Origin: Podospora pseudocomata
Lineage: Eukaryota; Ascomycota; Sordariomycetes; Sordariales; Podosporaceae
DNA length: 64,000 bases
Direction: 5' to 3'
Assembly (NCBI RefSeq): GCF_035222375.1
Contig: NW_026946363.1
Span: 6,014,001-6,078,000 of the forward strand
The translations under genes and the position numbers were made by a program. The notes beneath the pieces are model-generated. The model was given only the letters and a program-made list of their open reading frames with translations. It did no database searches and was not told the DNA's origin. Shown here one piece after another: positions 31,580 to 43,706 of the stretch (positions are counted from its first letter, which is position 1; each line of letters opens with the position of its first letter).

Positions 31580-34500
31580 ATGTCCCGGCAGCCAGCTCAT
31601 CCCCCCCCCGGCCACCACCAACATGTTCGGCTAACATTGGGTGTCGCTCCCAGTTTCCTAAAAACGTCTTCCTTAAAGTTGTCACCGCAGACTCCTCCTC
31701 GTGCACTGGCACAGGACGGCCCTTTCAAGCCGATCTCCAAGTTGCAGGCCTACCCACCATCGATTGCATCGTCCCCTGCCCTCTCGAGCGCTTCCACTGC
31801 CGACGGCGAGGCATCCCCCGTACTACCGCCTCTGCCAGTACCTCGATTACCTGAACGAGTCCGTGGTCTCTTGAGGACTCCACCGCCCGCCGCTGAGAGA
31901 TCAGGAGACGAGGATAGCAGGGACGAAGGCTTGGCTCCTGGCGCCACCGATTGGGGTTCCCCCTACCCCTCGAACCTTCGAACCGACAGCACCTCTAGCA
32001 GCGACCTTTCTGGGGACTCTCCCATACCAATCCACCGCCTTCAACTACAAACCCCCTTCTTGCGTCCCGCCCCGCTCATCGAAGAACCGCAGCCAGAGCC
32101 CCCACGGCAGTCAGGCCTGAGTGCGGCCGCAGCTGTGCTTGCGAACCGAGCCAGGCGCATTGCGCACGGAATCACAGAGGATTGGATACGTCAGCACACG
32201 GCTGCTGGAGGTGACCAGGAAAAACGACATTGGTTCAGTGACGGAACCGGCGATAGTGAGAACTCTTCACTGAGCGGCTCATTTTCCGGTGAGGAAGCTG
32301 CGTGGTTGGGATACGACGATATCAACCTTGAAACCCCACGACCAAGAAGTCGCGAGACCGATAACGGACGGTGGCTGTCATCCGGCCTCGACCGCAGAAA
32401 GCAGGCCAGTAACGAAACGTTGAGACAATCCCACCTGGACCGTGCAAAAGAAGCCCCGGCCGCCAAAATGGTGTCTTCCGACGAGAGGTCAACGCCCGAT
32501 AGCGTGGGCAACCGCGGATTCACAACTGACTCGTTGTCGGCCACTCAGGGGCGTCTCAACCTCCCTGAGAGGCCCGGCACACCGAAACTGAACGGAATCA
32601 ACGGATCGGCGAGTGTGACGCAGACAGAGCATAAGGCGCCATCAACACCGTCAAGAGCGGCTGTCAAGCGCGCGTCTCTGAGTGCGACCCCCCGCGCATT
32701 CAGGAAAAAGGTACCCTGGAAGGGTAAAAACATCATGGTATGCTTCCCGAGCAACGACCGACGGGGTCAGCCCGGCGGGCCTCCAATGCCCCTTACCGAG
32801 ACCCAGGTGAAGGGCATGCTTCGAAGTTGGGAGGAGCTTGGGTACAACACCGAAGGATTCGATTTAGCATCGGATGCACAAGAGCTTGGGACTGTGGAGC
32901 ATTCACATAGTAGGGGATCCTGGCCCGACTTTGATGATGTCGCACGGGAGCGGCAGAGCGGCAAATACCCAATAGTCCTCCCCGATCTCAATGGTATGTT
33001 CTCGGATGCGAATTGTGCGCTTTACTGCTGCTTTGTTTCTAACATGGTTCACCACTTGCAGCCTGGAAGAAGTACGTCGACGAGCTCAACGAGGCCAAAC
33101 TTCGCGCCCTGGGCGTTTCGTTTGGCGATGAAGAACCTCCCCTCCCTCCGCCGCCAGCGATCTCCCCCGCTACGACGATGAGCCGGCAAACGTCGATGCA
33201 ATATCCGCCCCTGCCATTCTCCCCACCGATTCCAACGTCCTCCGCATCGAGCAACCAAGCAGTCCCCGGCTTCCCATTCAACGTGCCGTTCGTCACCTCT
33301 GCCGCCCAGAGTCCAGGTATCCCGGCTGGCGCATCACCGGGGCCGTTCAACAAGTTCAATCCCCGGGCGTCTATCTCGATCCCTTCGCCACATGGGTGGT
33401 CTCCCTCCATCATGCTCGGGCACCGTGTTGGCTCGCCCTCGCTCGCAAACCTCAGCGCCATGATGTCTCCTACTTCCCCATTCTCTCCTGATGGGATGGG
33501 CCCTGTCGGGCCTGTTGGACACCAACGGCATCAGTCACTACAGTTCCCTGTCTTGCCTCACCAGTTCCAAGTGCCAGTCAGAGCCTCGCCGCGCCTGCAG
33601 GATCTGTGCGAAATCGACGAGGAACCGGCAGAGGAAGAGGCATCGAAGCCCCACGAAGCCGGCTTTGTGCACCACAACGCTAGTGATAGCTTGCAGAAGG
33701 AAATTGACGAGGCTGAGTATCACCTCGAGGAGCAGATGCGCTCCCAGCTCGACAATGACGAAGACTACAGCCCCCACAACGAAAACGATAAGGGAGAGAT
33801 GCCCGCATTGCCATCTGTGCAGTTCGCGGCTCAAGCCACCCAGTTTAGTCAAGCGGATGGTCTTGTTTTGCATCACCCCAGACCGCACAGCCGAGGTCAC
33901 TCGCTCTCTCAGAAGTTTTATACCGAAGACGACGCAACTGTCGAGGGTGGCTACAGACCCACGCTGCAGGGCATTAGTTCGCACTTGTCAGAAGATTCCG
34001 AGATCGAGACCAATCCGAGTAATCTGGGAACTCCTGTTCAGAACTTTGATTTTGCCAAGATCGCCCACCAGCGGACGCTGTCGAATGACAGCAACCCATG
34101 GCAACACAGTGAGCCCGGAAGGCCGGCTGCTAACGGCAATCACCAGCCACGCGTAAGCCACGGCAGCAAGTCTTCTTTCTCGAAGCTCAATGTTGAGGCT
34201 CCGGAGTTCAAGTTCAACCCCGCGAGCTCGTTCACTCCAGATAACGGGTTTGCCTTCTCAAACTCCTCGTTCGCGACCCCTGTCTTCAACGCAGGGTTAC
34301 CGCAGACCGTTCCCAATGCGTTTGGTATGGCGGCTCCGTTGCCAGCGCCCGTTCCAGCTCCTGTGCCAGCTCCTGGCCCTACCAAGATTAATGTCAACGC
34401 TGCGCCCTTTTCGCCTGGATCGAGCGACTTTAGCTTCTCAAGCTCAGGCCCCAAGTTCAGGCCTGATGCTCCCGCCTTCACCCCAACTGGCATCCCCGGA

Positions 34501-37500
34501 GTGACTGCTGGTTCCGTGAAGAGCACGAGCAAGCCTGGCTCCATCTTTGGAAGCATTGATCTTTCTGCCGCGGACATTGTCAAGCCCGCGAAGAAGTCGC
34601 AGGCCGTTCTTATCACCAAGCCTGAGGATGAACAGCCCGATGAGGAGCGTGAGGGTGGCAAGGCACCTGGTCAGTACACTGGTGAGGAGACACGCAGCAA
34701 ACGAGCCAGGTCTTCGGTTGCTCCCGATGATGATATTGCTCTCTTTGCGGAACGTACAGACGACCCTACCTTGGTCGTCGCCAAGCCAGAGACGGTTGCC
34801 GAAGACGATGGACCGGTGGAGGACAAGTCCTTCGATGAGTCCAACAACGGCCAGGAAGACACTGCGCAGTCGTCCATGGTCATTTCAGCAACACCGGATA
34901 CTGAGGCTGCAATCAGTCCCTCTGAAACTTCACCGGACCAGGCGACTGTTCCTTGGGCGCCATTCGAGTTCAACAAGCCGACTGAGATGCAGGCATTCGC
35001 CGAGGCCGCGCCATTCGAGCCTGGAAGCTTCAAGGCTGGCCATACGAAATCACTTTCAGCCACGGCCAAGGCCTTCGTTCCTGGCGTGCCTGTGTGGGAA
35101 GACGATAAAGATACCACTCCTGAAGCTACACCTATCGTTGCCAACGACGAACATTCAGGACTCAGTCAAGATGCCGCTGAAACAGTCGTCGAGTCTATCG
35201 AGCAGCCAGAGGAGGACCTCGAAGTGCCGAGTCCCGCTGCCACCCGATCACTCGACAAGGAACTACCCCCAGCTCCTAAGGGGTTGGCTGCGTCCCGTTA
35301 TGCCCGCTCCTCCCCTCCACCTCCGCCTCCACCCAAGCAAAGCGGGCTCTCGGCCTCCCGGTTTGCCACCGCTCCCTCCCCGAGCAACGAGCAACCACAG
35401 CAACAAGTTTCCATGCCTGCTTCGTCTACTGAACTTGATGACAAGCCCTTGCCCTCAGCTCCGGCGGAGGAGGCTGCTGGGGATATGCTTGCCGAACCCA
35501 CCATGGCTGATCTGGATGAGATCATGCGTCGACTCAACGAAAATCCGGATATGGGTGTGAAAAAGACGTATAACAACGAGAACCAATGGGCCCATGCTGA
35601 CCCAGCTCCTCCTCGGGGAACGTCATTGGAGGTTCCACTTGACGCGCCTCTGCTCCGCAGCGAGGCTTCTAGCCCTAAGCCAAGCAGCCGTCAGTACGAT
35701 GAAATGGCCGACTCCCCAAGGACGTTGTCTGCCGAGCCTGAAGATCCGTTCAACGATCAAATGCAGTACACAGAGGGTGCAGTTCAGCGCCTCAATGGAA
35801 GCGAGAGCCTTCCTGCTAGCGACTGGGAGGGCACCTTCACAGAGGACGAACAAACGAAGCTTGAGTCGCGTGTCAAGTTCTTTGACGGCCGTGTCAGCGA
35901 TCTTGTTGATGGACTGCTTGCTGCTCGCCTCAAGCCTTTGGAGCAGCTTGTCTCTGGTCTTGCTCGCAGCGGAAAGCACCTTCATTCTTCCCAGCCACGT
36001 CACAGTGTGTCGGATACGGAAGATGGCGACGACGAAGAGGATGGGTTGACTCATCTCAGGCGCCCTGCGAGCCCCCGCCGGGACCGCAGAATGCAGCAAA
36101 TTCGTGCGGCTGTTTCCGAGGCGCTCGCAGCTCACCAAAAGATTCCAGCAGAATCGGCTCGTTCTTTGGCGGGCGAGGACAATTCTCGTGTCCTGTCTGT
36201 TTTGGAAGAGATGAAGACACAACTCAACGTCAGGGCCGACATTGGGAATATCGTGGAGGAGGTTATTGAACGGCGTATCCCGCCCGCGGCTGTGGATAAG
36301 GATCATGAGATCAGCCAGTTGCACGCTCGGCTTGCGGCTTTGGAGCAGCGTCTTCAGGATAGCGATGCCAAGCTGGCAGCTGAAACTGCTGCTAGACGGG
36401 CGGCCGAGGATAGTGCCGCTAGGGCTAGCCGTGAGCTTGAGAATGCGGCTACCAAGATTGATGTTGAAATGATGAACAAGAGCTCCTTGGGGCAGCGCAT
36501 CAACGACCTCGAGGAGCGTGTGCACCACGCCGAGCATCAGGTGGAGGAGGCAGTCAACGGTAGAAGGGCTGCTGAAGATCGTCTTGCAGAGAACCAGCGG
36601 TTGCTTCGCATCTCTTCAGAAGAGGAGACTCGTCTTCGTGAACTCGTCGATACTAAGGATAGCGAGATGAACGAGGCGCGCAAGGAAACTCTGCACTGGC
36701 GGGGTGAAGCTACCCGTATTGCTACTATTGCTCAGAGACGGGATAAGGACCTTGCTCAGGCGCTTGACGAAAATAAGGCGCTGCACAAGCTCATTGAGAC
36801 CCTTGGCACCCAGGTCGAGGAGAACGAGCGTGTCCGTGACAACTATCGCACCAAGTTGTTCTCTCTCCAGGAGGATATGGCCAAGGCTGCAAAGGATATT
36901 GCTGAGGAGAATGCCCGTCATGCCAAACGGGAGCAAGGCCTTGTCGCTCGGCAGGAGGTTCTCGAGGCTAGACTTCAGGCCGAGGCTCGAACTCGCGAGC
37001 GCATTGAGACTGAGCTCCAGAGGCTGGAAATGGGCGAGCGCCAGGGCATGCGCGCTGTCGCAGAGTGTAAGAGACTCGAAAATGTTCTCGCCGAGATGCG
37101 CACCGAGAATCACAAGTTGCACCAGAGCGCCCTCCGCTACCAGGCCGAATTTGAAGAGGCTAGGGAGTCTGCTGCCCGTGAGGTTCAACGCACTCGCGAT
37201 GCTATGCAGAGCGAAATCGACGCTGCCAATCACCAGGTCAACGTTGCTCGCAACGAGCTTGAGGACCAGATGGCGAGACTTAGAAGCCAGCTCGACCAAG
37301 TCAAGATGGATGCTGACACTTCCAAGGCGCGCCTTGAGATGCTCTTGGAGGAAGCTCAAACCACCAAGCAGACCGAGCTTGGAGCCCTTGCTGAGAAACA
37401 TCAGAACGAGATGGAGGACCTGCAGGCACGTTACGACCGCCAGCTCAGCAACACCAGAGAAGATGCCCACCGCACTGAGCAGAACCTGCTGGAGCGTCTT

Positions 37501-38535
37501 AGCATCTCCACCTCCAAGTCCGAGCACCTCCAAGACAAGGTCGCCCATCTCGAGGAGAAGCTTGAGATTGCCAAGGAGGCTGCACGGGCTGCTGCTCAGG
37601 CTGCCAAGTCGTCTGTTGGTGGTGCGGAATTACCTGCCCAGGTTGGCGCTTCCGCGGCCAGGGAATTGGGAGTTCCAGAGAGGATTTCGCCCCAGGCTCT
37701 GCGCGAGTCCATCATGGTCTTGCAAGAGCAGCTCCAGGAGCGTGAGCAGAGAATTGAGGAGCTTGACCAGAAGCTTGCCAAGGTTGATCCCGAAGCGGAG
37801 ACCAAGATTTCGAAGCGCGACGACGAGATCATCTGGCTCCGTGAGCTTCTTGCCGTCAGACACTCGGATCTGCAGGACATTATTGCTGCTCTCGGACGTG
37901 AAGATTACGACAAGAACACGGTCAAGGATGCGGCGATCCGTCTCAAGGCCAACCTCCAAATGGAGGAGCAGGAACGCGAAAGGGCACTCAATGGTGGTTC
38001 TGCCATCAACCTGCCCAACATTGCCGCCACCATTCGCGAAGCGGCCACTCCCCGCGTTGCCCAGGCTGTTGGTCCTTTGGCGGCCGCGTGGGGTAACTGG
38101 CGCAGGTCGAGAGATCCGTCGTTTGGTGCTGCCAGCAGTGTACAGTCGCCCACCGGGTCGACTAGTGGCAGCAGCACCACACCATCCAAGAGCGGCCCTA
38201 CTGCGAGCGGCTTCCTCGGGGGTCTGTTGACACCTCCTGCCTCCAGTCTTAGACAGACGCCAACCGCCCCTCCAGTAAAGCAGCCGACTGCTTTCTCGAG
38301 CACCGGACGCCGCTTCACTGCCCAGGACCTTGCCAACCGACCTCTCGGGCCAGCTTCTGCCGCCGTGCAACAAGCGCAACTAGAGACGGCAGCTGCTGTC
38401 CCTGCTCTCCCCTCGGTGTTGAGCACCCCGCCCCGTCGCACCGCCTCTTCCGGACCAGTGACACCACCGATGCGGGACAACGCCTACGATTCCGATGCGC
38501 AAGACTTTGACGATGCCGAATTTTATGAGGAGTGA
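31580..38535 (+). CDS. Very large disordered and coiled-coil protein, uncharacterised
   Basis: Two exons, 31580-32993 and 33062-38535, give 2295 residues; the 68-nt intron has branch CTAAC and correct phase. Residues 1-370 are Pro/Ser-rich and probably disordered. A conserved-looking block runs from about 380 (GKNIMVCFPSNDRRGQP) to about 494 (WKKYVDELNEAKLRALGVS). Residues about 510-1390 are low complexity, with Pro runs (SPPPPPPPKQ). A second folded-looking block starts at about 1396 (FTEDEQTKLESRVKFFDGRV). A long heptad-rich coiled coil spans about 1505-1985, with a second at about 1995-2075. The tail is Ser/Thr/Pro-rich and ends in DDAEFYEE. I do not recognise the family; the layout resembles polarity, septal or spindle-pole scaffolds. 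There is no membrane segment or signal peptide. Confidence 0.88.
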
Positions 38536-38836
38536 GCACGTCCTCAGGAACCAGCACCATCATCAGTTCGTGTCTGTAAGCCCGCGTGGCTAAAATTATT
38601 ATAACCCCTTATTTCCTTTGTTTATTTTCTATTGTTTGTGTTGTCAATCAAGATGGAGGAGAAGAGAGTTGTAGATAATGATGGATGGGAACGCGAGTGT
38701 TGGCATGAAACACACACCAATCAGCAACATGGTTTACATACACACACACCCATTCACACACTGAGAAAAACAAAGAAAGCAAAAACTAGAATGATACCCC
38801 TTCCCCCTTTTATATATTTCTCTCACTACCAGATTG

Positions 38837-38863
38837 TTGTTGTTGTTGTTGTTGTTGTTGTTT
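38837..38863. repeat. (GTT)n trinucleotide repeat
   Basis: About nine GTT units in the 3' flank of the 2295-residue protein gene. Confidence 0.9.
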
Positions 38864-39241
38864 GAGGAAACTTTGGTAATTTTGGCTTTTTGTCGATAGT
38901 TGTTGTTTCTGAGGAGGAGGAAAGCAAAGTTCGGTTTTGATCAATTCACTGTCATTGTCTTTTTTTTTTTTAGTTGGCACCAGCAGCAAGTTTGGCTTTG
39001 GATGTATGATTCTGTATATTGCCTTCTCTTCTGTCTCCCTCCCCTAAAAAAAAAGGGTGAGAATGGTCACATGTTGCGAGTCGAATAGTTGCTAGCTCTG
39101 GCATTGGCGTTTTTGTTTTTGTTTTTGTTTTGTTTAATTTTGTTGATAAAAGTACACCACCCAAAGAGCAGTTCTCTCAGACCTGATAGGGTTATTATAA
39201 AGGAAGGGAGCGCAGGGAGGGTTGAGGTTGAGGTTGAGGCT

Positions 39242-39266
39242 GGGGGGAGGGGGGAGGGGGGAGGGG
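39242..39266 (+). other. G-quadruplex-type motif
   Basis: Four G runs of 6, 6, 6 and 4 are separated by single A residues. Single-base loops and long runs make this one of the most stable predicted G4 types. It lies about 700 bp past the stop of the 2295-residue gene on the same strand, so it could form in DNA or in a long 3' UTR. Confidence 0.8.
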
Positions 39267-40611
39267 ACGGTGGCTGTGGGTAGTGTAATTATAGGGGATG
39301 TGTTGTTTTGTTAGTTGAGGTTGCTGTTTGTATATAGCATGGAAGGGCAGGCAGGGTAAAAAAGAAAAAATTGTTGTTTTTAAAACGTTGGGGTAGCCCA
39401 CACGGTGATGGTGAGATGGAGGAGGAAGGGGAGTCCTTGTTATAGAAAGGGGCAGGGTGGGGAAGACCCCTGATTATATGCAGCCCTATCGGAATATTCC
39501 GATGCAGGTTGGACAAAAGTGCCCCCTGAGAGACCCCATGATTTAGTGGGGAAGGTGATGTGGGGAGGTGAATACCTCTGCATGAGGGCATGGTGCTCCA
39601 GGTGCGGTGTTTGGTGGTCCAATGTTGTTGTAGTGGGTATCGTTGTTGTGATGATGGTGATGCCAGCCCGAGACCAACCTACCGACGAAGCTGGTTGCGT
39701 TGAGTGTCATCTTGAACAAGGCAGGACTTGTGCTGGCATGTTCGAAGTTGTAGTTGGTGAAAAGATCGACGAGGGTCTTCTTGTAATAGAATCGCTTGGT
39801 ATTCTACTGACCACCTGTCGTAAGCTGATTCAATGGGATCCTTGTTATGTTGAGCACAGTTGACTGTTAGCTATCATGCAACAGCGGGCAGAACACGTCT
39901 ACGTTAAACCTGTGGGGAGACACTTGATCAGAATCCTGACGGCTGAAACATGAAAATTCAAGAGATTTTTGAGATGGAAGATTAGGGCAAGCTTCCTGAC
40001 TTGGAAGAATCAGGGATGATGGCTTCAATCCGATGTTGACAGAGGTTGTCTTGGCATCCAGGGGATCATGGGCTTCACTTCAATTAGGTACCGATAACAT
40101 GAATCTAACTTTTTCCAGGATCGATATTACGGTAGACCAGAGAAAGCATATCGCACTTATAAACATACAGTACATCGAGGAAACTGCACAACAACATTCA
40201 TTTCTCGGCGATCTTTCAGTCTTGAACCGCACCTCCACCACCACATCACCCACGTCTCCTCCTCCTCAATCATCACCGTAAACACTGGAGATTTCCACAT
40301 TCCCAACTCTCGCTCACTCTTGTCAGTATCAAGCCTAACGCGTTCTTTTTGGTTCCCTCATGGCTGCCTCATAAACATGCTGGGCTGACTCGCTTGTCTC
40401 TGGCCCAGTGGTCTATCTGCCACTCTAATATTGCCTGCTGTTGCTCGAAAAGCCCTCCTTCCTTCACGTTCTCGATGCTGTTGGCGCTCCCTCTCATATC
40501 TTTCCAGCAACGCCAACCTTTCCTTCTCCCGCCTACGGTCTTCAGTTGGCCCATCCGCCTCCCAGTAAAAGAAACAAGGGAATAATGGCGAGTGTAGTTA
40601 TGACAACGGCG

Positions 40612-40965
40612 TCAAGCATAGCCAGTTTTATCGGTGTGCCTGCAAAATGCGAGGGGAGCTAGCCGTTGGTTTGACCCCCAGCAGATATCCTTTCGGGGCT
40701 TGATTGGGGGAGTTTACCTGCCGAATCTGGCTTTGATAAAAAGGGCGGCGCCAAGGGTGAGGCAGATCCAAGAGAAAAGGAACCCGAGAATGAAAAACCT
40801 AGAGGCGGGCATGTCAAGTATGGTGTTAGATGTTTGGGTTGTATGGACATTGAGCGGCATCGGCGTTGAAACTGATGAAGTGGTCGTGGTGAGGGGTGGG
40901 CTTAATATGCTGAGGACTTCACTGGCCAGCTGCAGAGTCGTAGACAGAAGAGTTACTCCGCACAT
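40612..40965 (-). CDS. Possible small single-pass membrane protein
   Basis: A tentative two-exon model (40965-40718, 40639-40612; intron 78 nt with donor GTAAAC and acceptor TTTTGCAG) gives 91 residues. Residues about 20-50 are Ser/Thr-rich, then a membrane segment (FFILGFLFSWICLTLGAALF) is followed by basic residues KARFGR. Without the intron the frame stops at 83 residues. I do not recognise it. The branch site is weak, and hydrophobic segments can arise by chance, so this is a low-confidence call. It is divergent from the small PPxY gene at 41467. Confidence 0.3.
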
Positions 40966-41466
40966 AGGTCAGTTTCAAGTTTGCCGCAATCAAGGTACCA
41001 TGATACCGTGCTCAGGGGCGAGCCCGCGACTGGAGCTGCCAAACTCGACACAGCCCCTTACGTGCTAAGTAGGTACCTAAGAAGACTTCGACATTCTGAA
41101 GAATCTTCTTTCACTTTGTTCCCATCTTCACGTCACGTTGGTTGGAGAAACTACCGCCGTTTGAGGGAGCACCGTGTGACGGGGCTATGGTTGGTCACCG
41201 GAGGGTACCCAAGCAGCAACGAGGAGCAGACATTTCAAGGCACAGAAATTGTCCCGGACAATGCGACCAGCGATATCTACCAGCAAGTTTCCTTCTCGGT
41301 TTCGAATTAGTCCACCAGCTATCCGGATCTCAACACCCACAGCATTAGCACGTCTCGAAGTAACCAACTAGGGACTCACTTCTTCCTCAACAACTACGAC
41401 ATCGCAACATCTACCCTAAAGCACCATTTATATAGCCCACCTCATCAACATCTTTATCACGGCCGA

Positions 41467-41801
41467 ATGGTGGTCAGCGAGATAATCGTCCTCTCCATCT
41501 TCGGTTGGATGGTATTCTACATCTTCTGTGTCTTGCTCGTGTCCATGACCAGGAGTGAGCCCTCCGGATAAACCAACCGATCCCGTTCCAGACTGTGTCT
41601 GACCACATCGCCCAGAGAATGAACGTTTGCTTCTGGATACCCCACCTGAATGGTACGTTGCCGAGATACCCCGATCTGGTTTACTTGGCTCCCAGTTCAA
41701 ATTCCGCGGCCAATAACCACCAGGACAACATCGAGATGGGAACGGCAGGAGCTGAAAGTCCGCCCCTAAAAGGCCCGCCGCCTGCTTACCCGGTCGACTG
41801 A
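41467..41801 (+). CDS. Small transmembrane protein with a C-terminal PPxY motif
   Basis: A three-exon model: 41467-41554, 41616-41652 and 41696-41801, 76 residues. The first intron (61 nt) has donor GTGAGC, branch CTGAC and acceptor CCCAG. The second (43 nt) is short, with donor GTACGT and a weak branch. Both keep phase and end at the TGA at 41799. The protein has a membrane segment near the N-terminus (IIVLSIFGWMVFYIFCVLLV), basic residues just after it (TRKNER), an acidic Asn-rich linker, and the tail PPLKGPPPAYPVD. PPAY fits the PPxY ligand of WW domains in Rsp5/Nedd4 ubiquitin ligases. If the second intron is not used, the tail changes and stops at about 62 residues. No homologue is recognised. 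Confidence 0.5.
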
Positions 41802-42613
41802 ATACCAGGGGGAGGAGGTTGCTATAGAATAGAAACCGCCGTGTCGTTTCCAGTTCGGTTAAAACTTGAAATTCTCGAGGTAGTTGGAAATTGAGGCACT
41901 TTTTATCATTCAAAAGAATCTCATTCAGCTGCCCTTTTTATCTAAACCTACTCAAAGACGGCGCCTGGCAGTGTCAGCAGAACACCACACATGACAGAAC
42001 GCAGCAGATTTCGGCCGCAAGCAAACAATCAACACCAACCGCATAACCAGTAGATAGATACCAGACCTTGACCGCCTAGAACATGTCGCACCCTTCAAGT
42101 CTCACTTCCCTACAAACTTGGCTTCTCGAACGCCCATCTCCAACAACCCAACCGCCTACACTGGTACACCAACCCCCTGTGTCGCTATCAAGTGGGTCTC
42201 CGGTCTTATCCTCGTTGAGCTCGTCCTTGCGGGCCTCATAGTGATAATTTTATTCGTGTGCTCTGATGCAAGGGAGTTTTTCAGATACTTTTCCGGGGTA
42301 TGGACAAGGGGGCTCGGAGGCGGTGGAACTACGTGATCGAGGAGGGGGAGGAGGGAACAACACCGGGGCTGGGCACAATAATTGTCACGCAGTGGTGTCT
42401 AGCGGGGAGGGTATACTTTCTGCGAGACTACGGTCAAGGGCGCGCCACTCTGATGCTTTTGTCTTCTGCGGGGGAGGCTGCAGACGGGCAGGATGTTGGG
42501 ATGGGGACGAGAATGGCCAGGACGGTTTAGTGCCCCTGATGAAAACAGGGTCATGGGGACAAAGTTCTGTATAGATCGTGTTTGAAGACAAGGCAAAAAA
42601 CCAAGTGGAAAGA
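41802..42613. other. Intergenic, with a hydrophobic frame lacking ATG
   Basis: The frame 42085-42336 (+) encodes a strongly hydrophobic segment (WVSGLILVELVLAGLIVIIL) followed by CSDAREFF, but has no in-frame ATG after the upstream stop at 42055, so no intact gene is called. It could be a damaged small membrane protein or a chance frame. Confidence 0.35.
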
Positions 42614-43706
42614 CTATCGCCTCACACACAAATCACTCCTTAGAATCCACTTTTCCCCTGCCGTGACTTCTTTTCCTTCGTGGAGCATGCAATGGTCGCC
42701 GTGTTTATGTAACAGCAACATGCCCGTCTCAGGGCTGATGGGGATGGCTTCTTTCTTGGTTTGTCGATCGTTTGGGTAGAACACTGTTTCGCCTCCTACG
42801 CAACCGTCGGTGGAGGAGGTGAGGTAGAGGAGAAGTGTCCAGGTGGTTTTGACTGGTAGAGAGGGGTTCTCAGGGGTAGAAAGGGTTAGGTTGTTTGAGT
42901 CGTCATCTGGGAAGTGCTGTCAGTCAACTTCCTCAAGGATCTGGCCAAGAGCGGTTCCCAAGTCCGATGACAGGGAGAAGAGGTTGTGATGATGTGGTGA
43001 TTGTCTTGGATATGATGTGGTGATCGTCGTTTGTGGTTCGAGATGGAAAAAGAAACGACAGATTTGCGGTTGTGTCGATCTTTTAGGCGAACTCGGTTCG
43101 TGCATGTCTCACTAGACCACCCTTTCTTTGTGTGGGAAAAACTGGCGATTGGACCAGGATTTGGATGGGAAATATATGCATGACATGACTTACAATGCGC
43201 ATCAAAAAACTGTCCAGGCGTGTATCGGTACACTCTGATATTCGGATTCAACCCTACGACTTCCCCTCCCCTGATTCACAGCATGTCAGTACCACATCAT
43301 ATTCTAGGCCATGTCTCACAGAGACTCACCACAAATGAGCCAGATCCGGATTGTCCAGAACGGCCTCCTTCAGCCCAGTTTCGCTCCATAATCTTTCTGC
43401 AAAGAGTGGGTCCTGGACCTGGAACCTGTCATTTACCCTGACGGCCATCCCCCGCTTGGGTTTGCCTGGGGTTGTAGTCAGGGGAAGGGTCCGCAGGAAC
43501 GAGACATAGTCACGGCACAGGTTCTTGGGGAAGAATGACCGGAGGACGACGACTTTGTCCTGGATCGGGGAATCAAAGTCGAGGCTGACTACCGGTAGAG
43601 GCGGTCTAAACACCGGCCAGTCAGGGGGCGTCTGTTTGGTGGTGGTGGTGGCGGCGGCGGGGGAGGAAGAGGGGGTTTGCTTCTTGGGGTGCTTGTCTTT
43701 TGCCAT
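42614..43706 (-). CDS. 2-oxoglutarate/Fe(II) oxygenase (prolyl 4-hydroxylase-like)
   Basis: Three exons, 43706-43330, 43270-43194 and 42906-42614, give 248 residues. The fold is the double-stranded beta-helix oxygenase of the prolyl 4-hydroxylase superfamily. The iron ligands are visible: H151 and D153 in DAHYDD, and H227 in LHEGKEV; K237 in GEKWILRSD takes the 2-oxoglutarate-binding position. Other landmarks are LNPNIRVYRYTPGQFF and GGETVFYP. There is no signal peptide; the N-terminus is Lys/Thr/Ser-rich, so the enzyme is probably cytosolic or nuclear. The substrate is unknown. The first ATG is 43706. The second intron (287 nt) is unusually long and repeat-containing, but the splice phase and the protein join (DAH-Y-DDS) are exact. 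Confidence 0.92.

Larger units (their letters stand above)
38536..40611. other. Intergenic stretch and 3' flank (2.1 kb)
   Basis: 3' flank of the 2295-residue gene, then sequence with no supported gene. It contains a (GTT)n microsatellite at 38837, T-runs near 38960 and a four-run G tract at 39242-39266. Confidence 0.6.

Noticed and set aside
36704-38230. 508-codon plus-strand frame inside the giant gene
   Set aside because: Out-of-frame shadow of the coiled-coil coding sequence, very rich in Arg, Leu and Ser.
42085-42336. Small membrane protein gene starting at 42118
   Set aside because: The codon there is TTG, and no in-frame ATG exists before the upstream stop; the only intron that would link an upstream ATG would be about 30 nt, too short.
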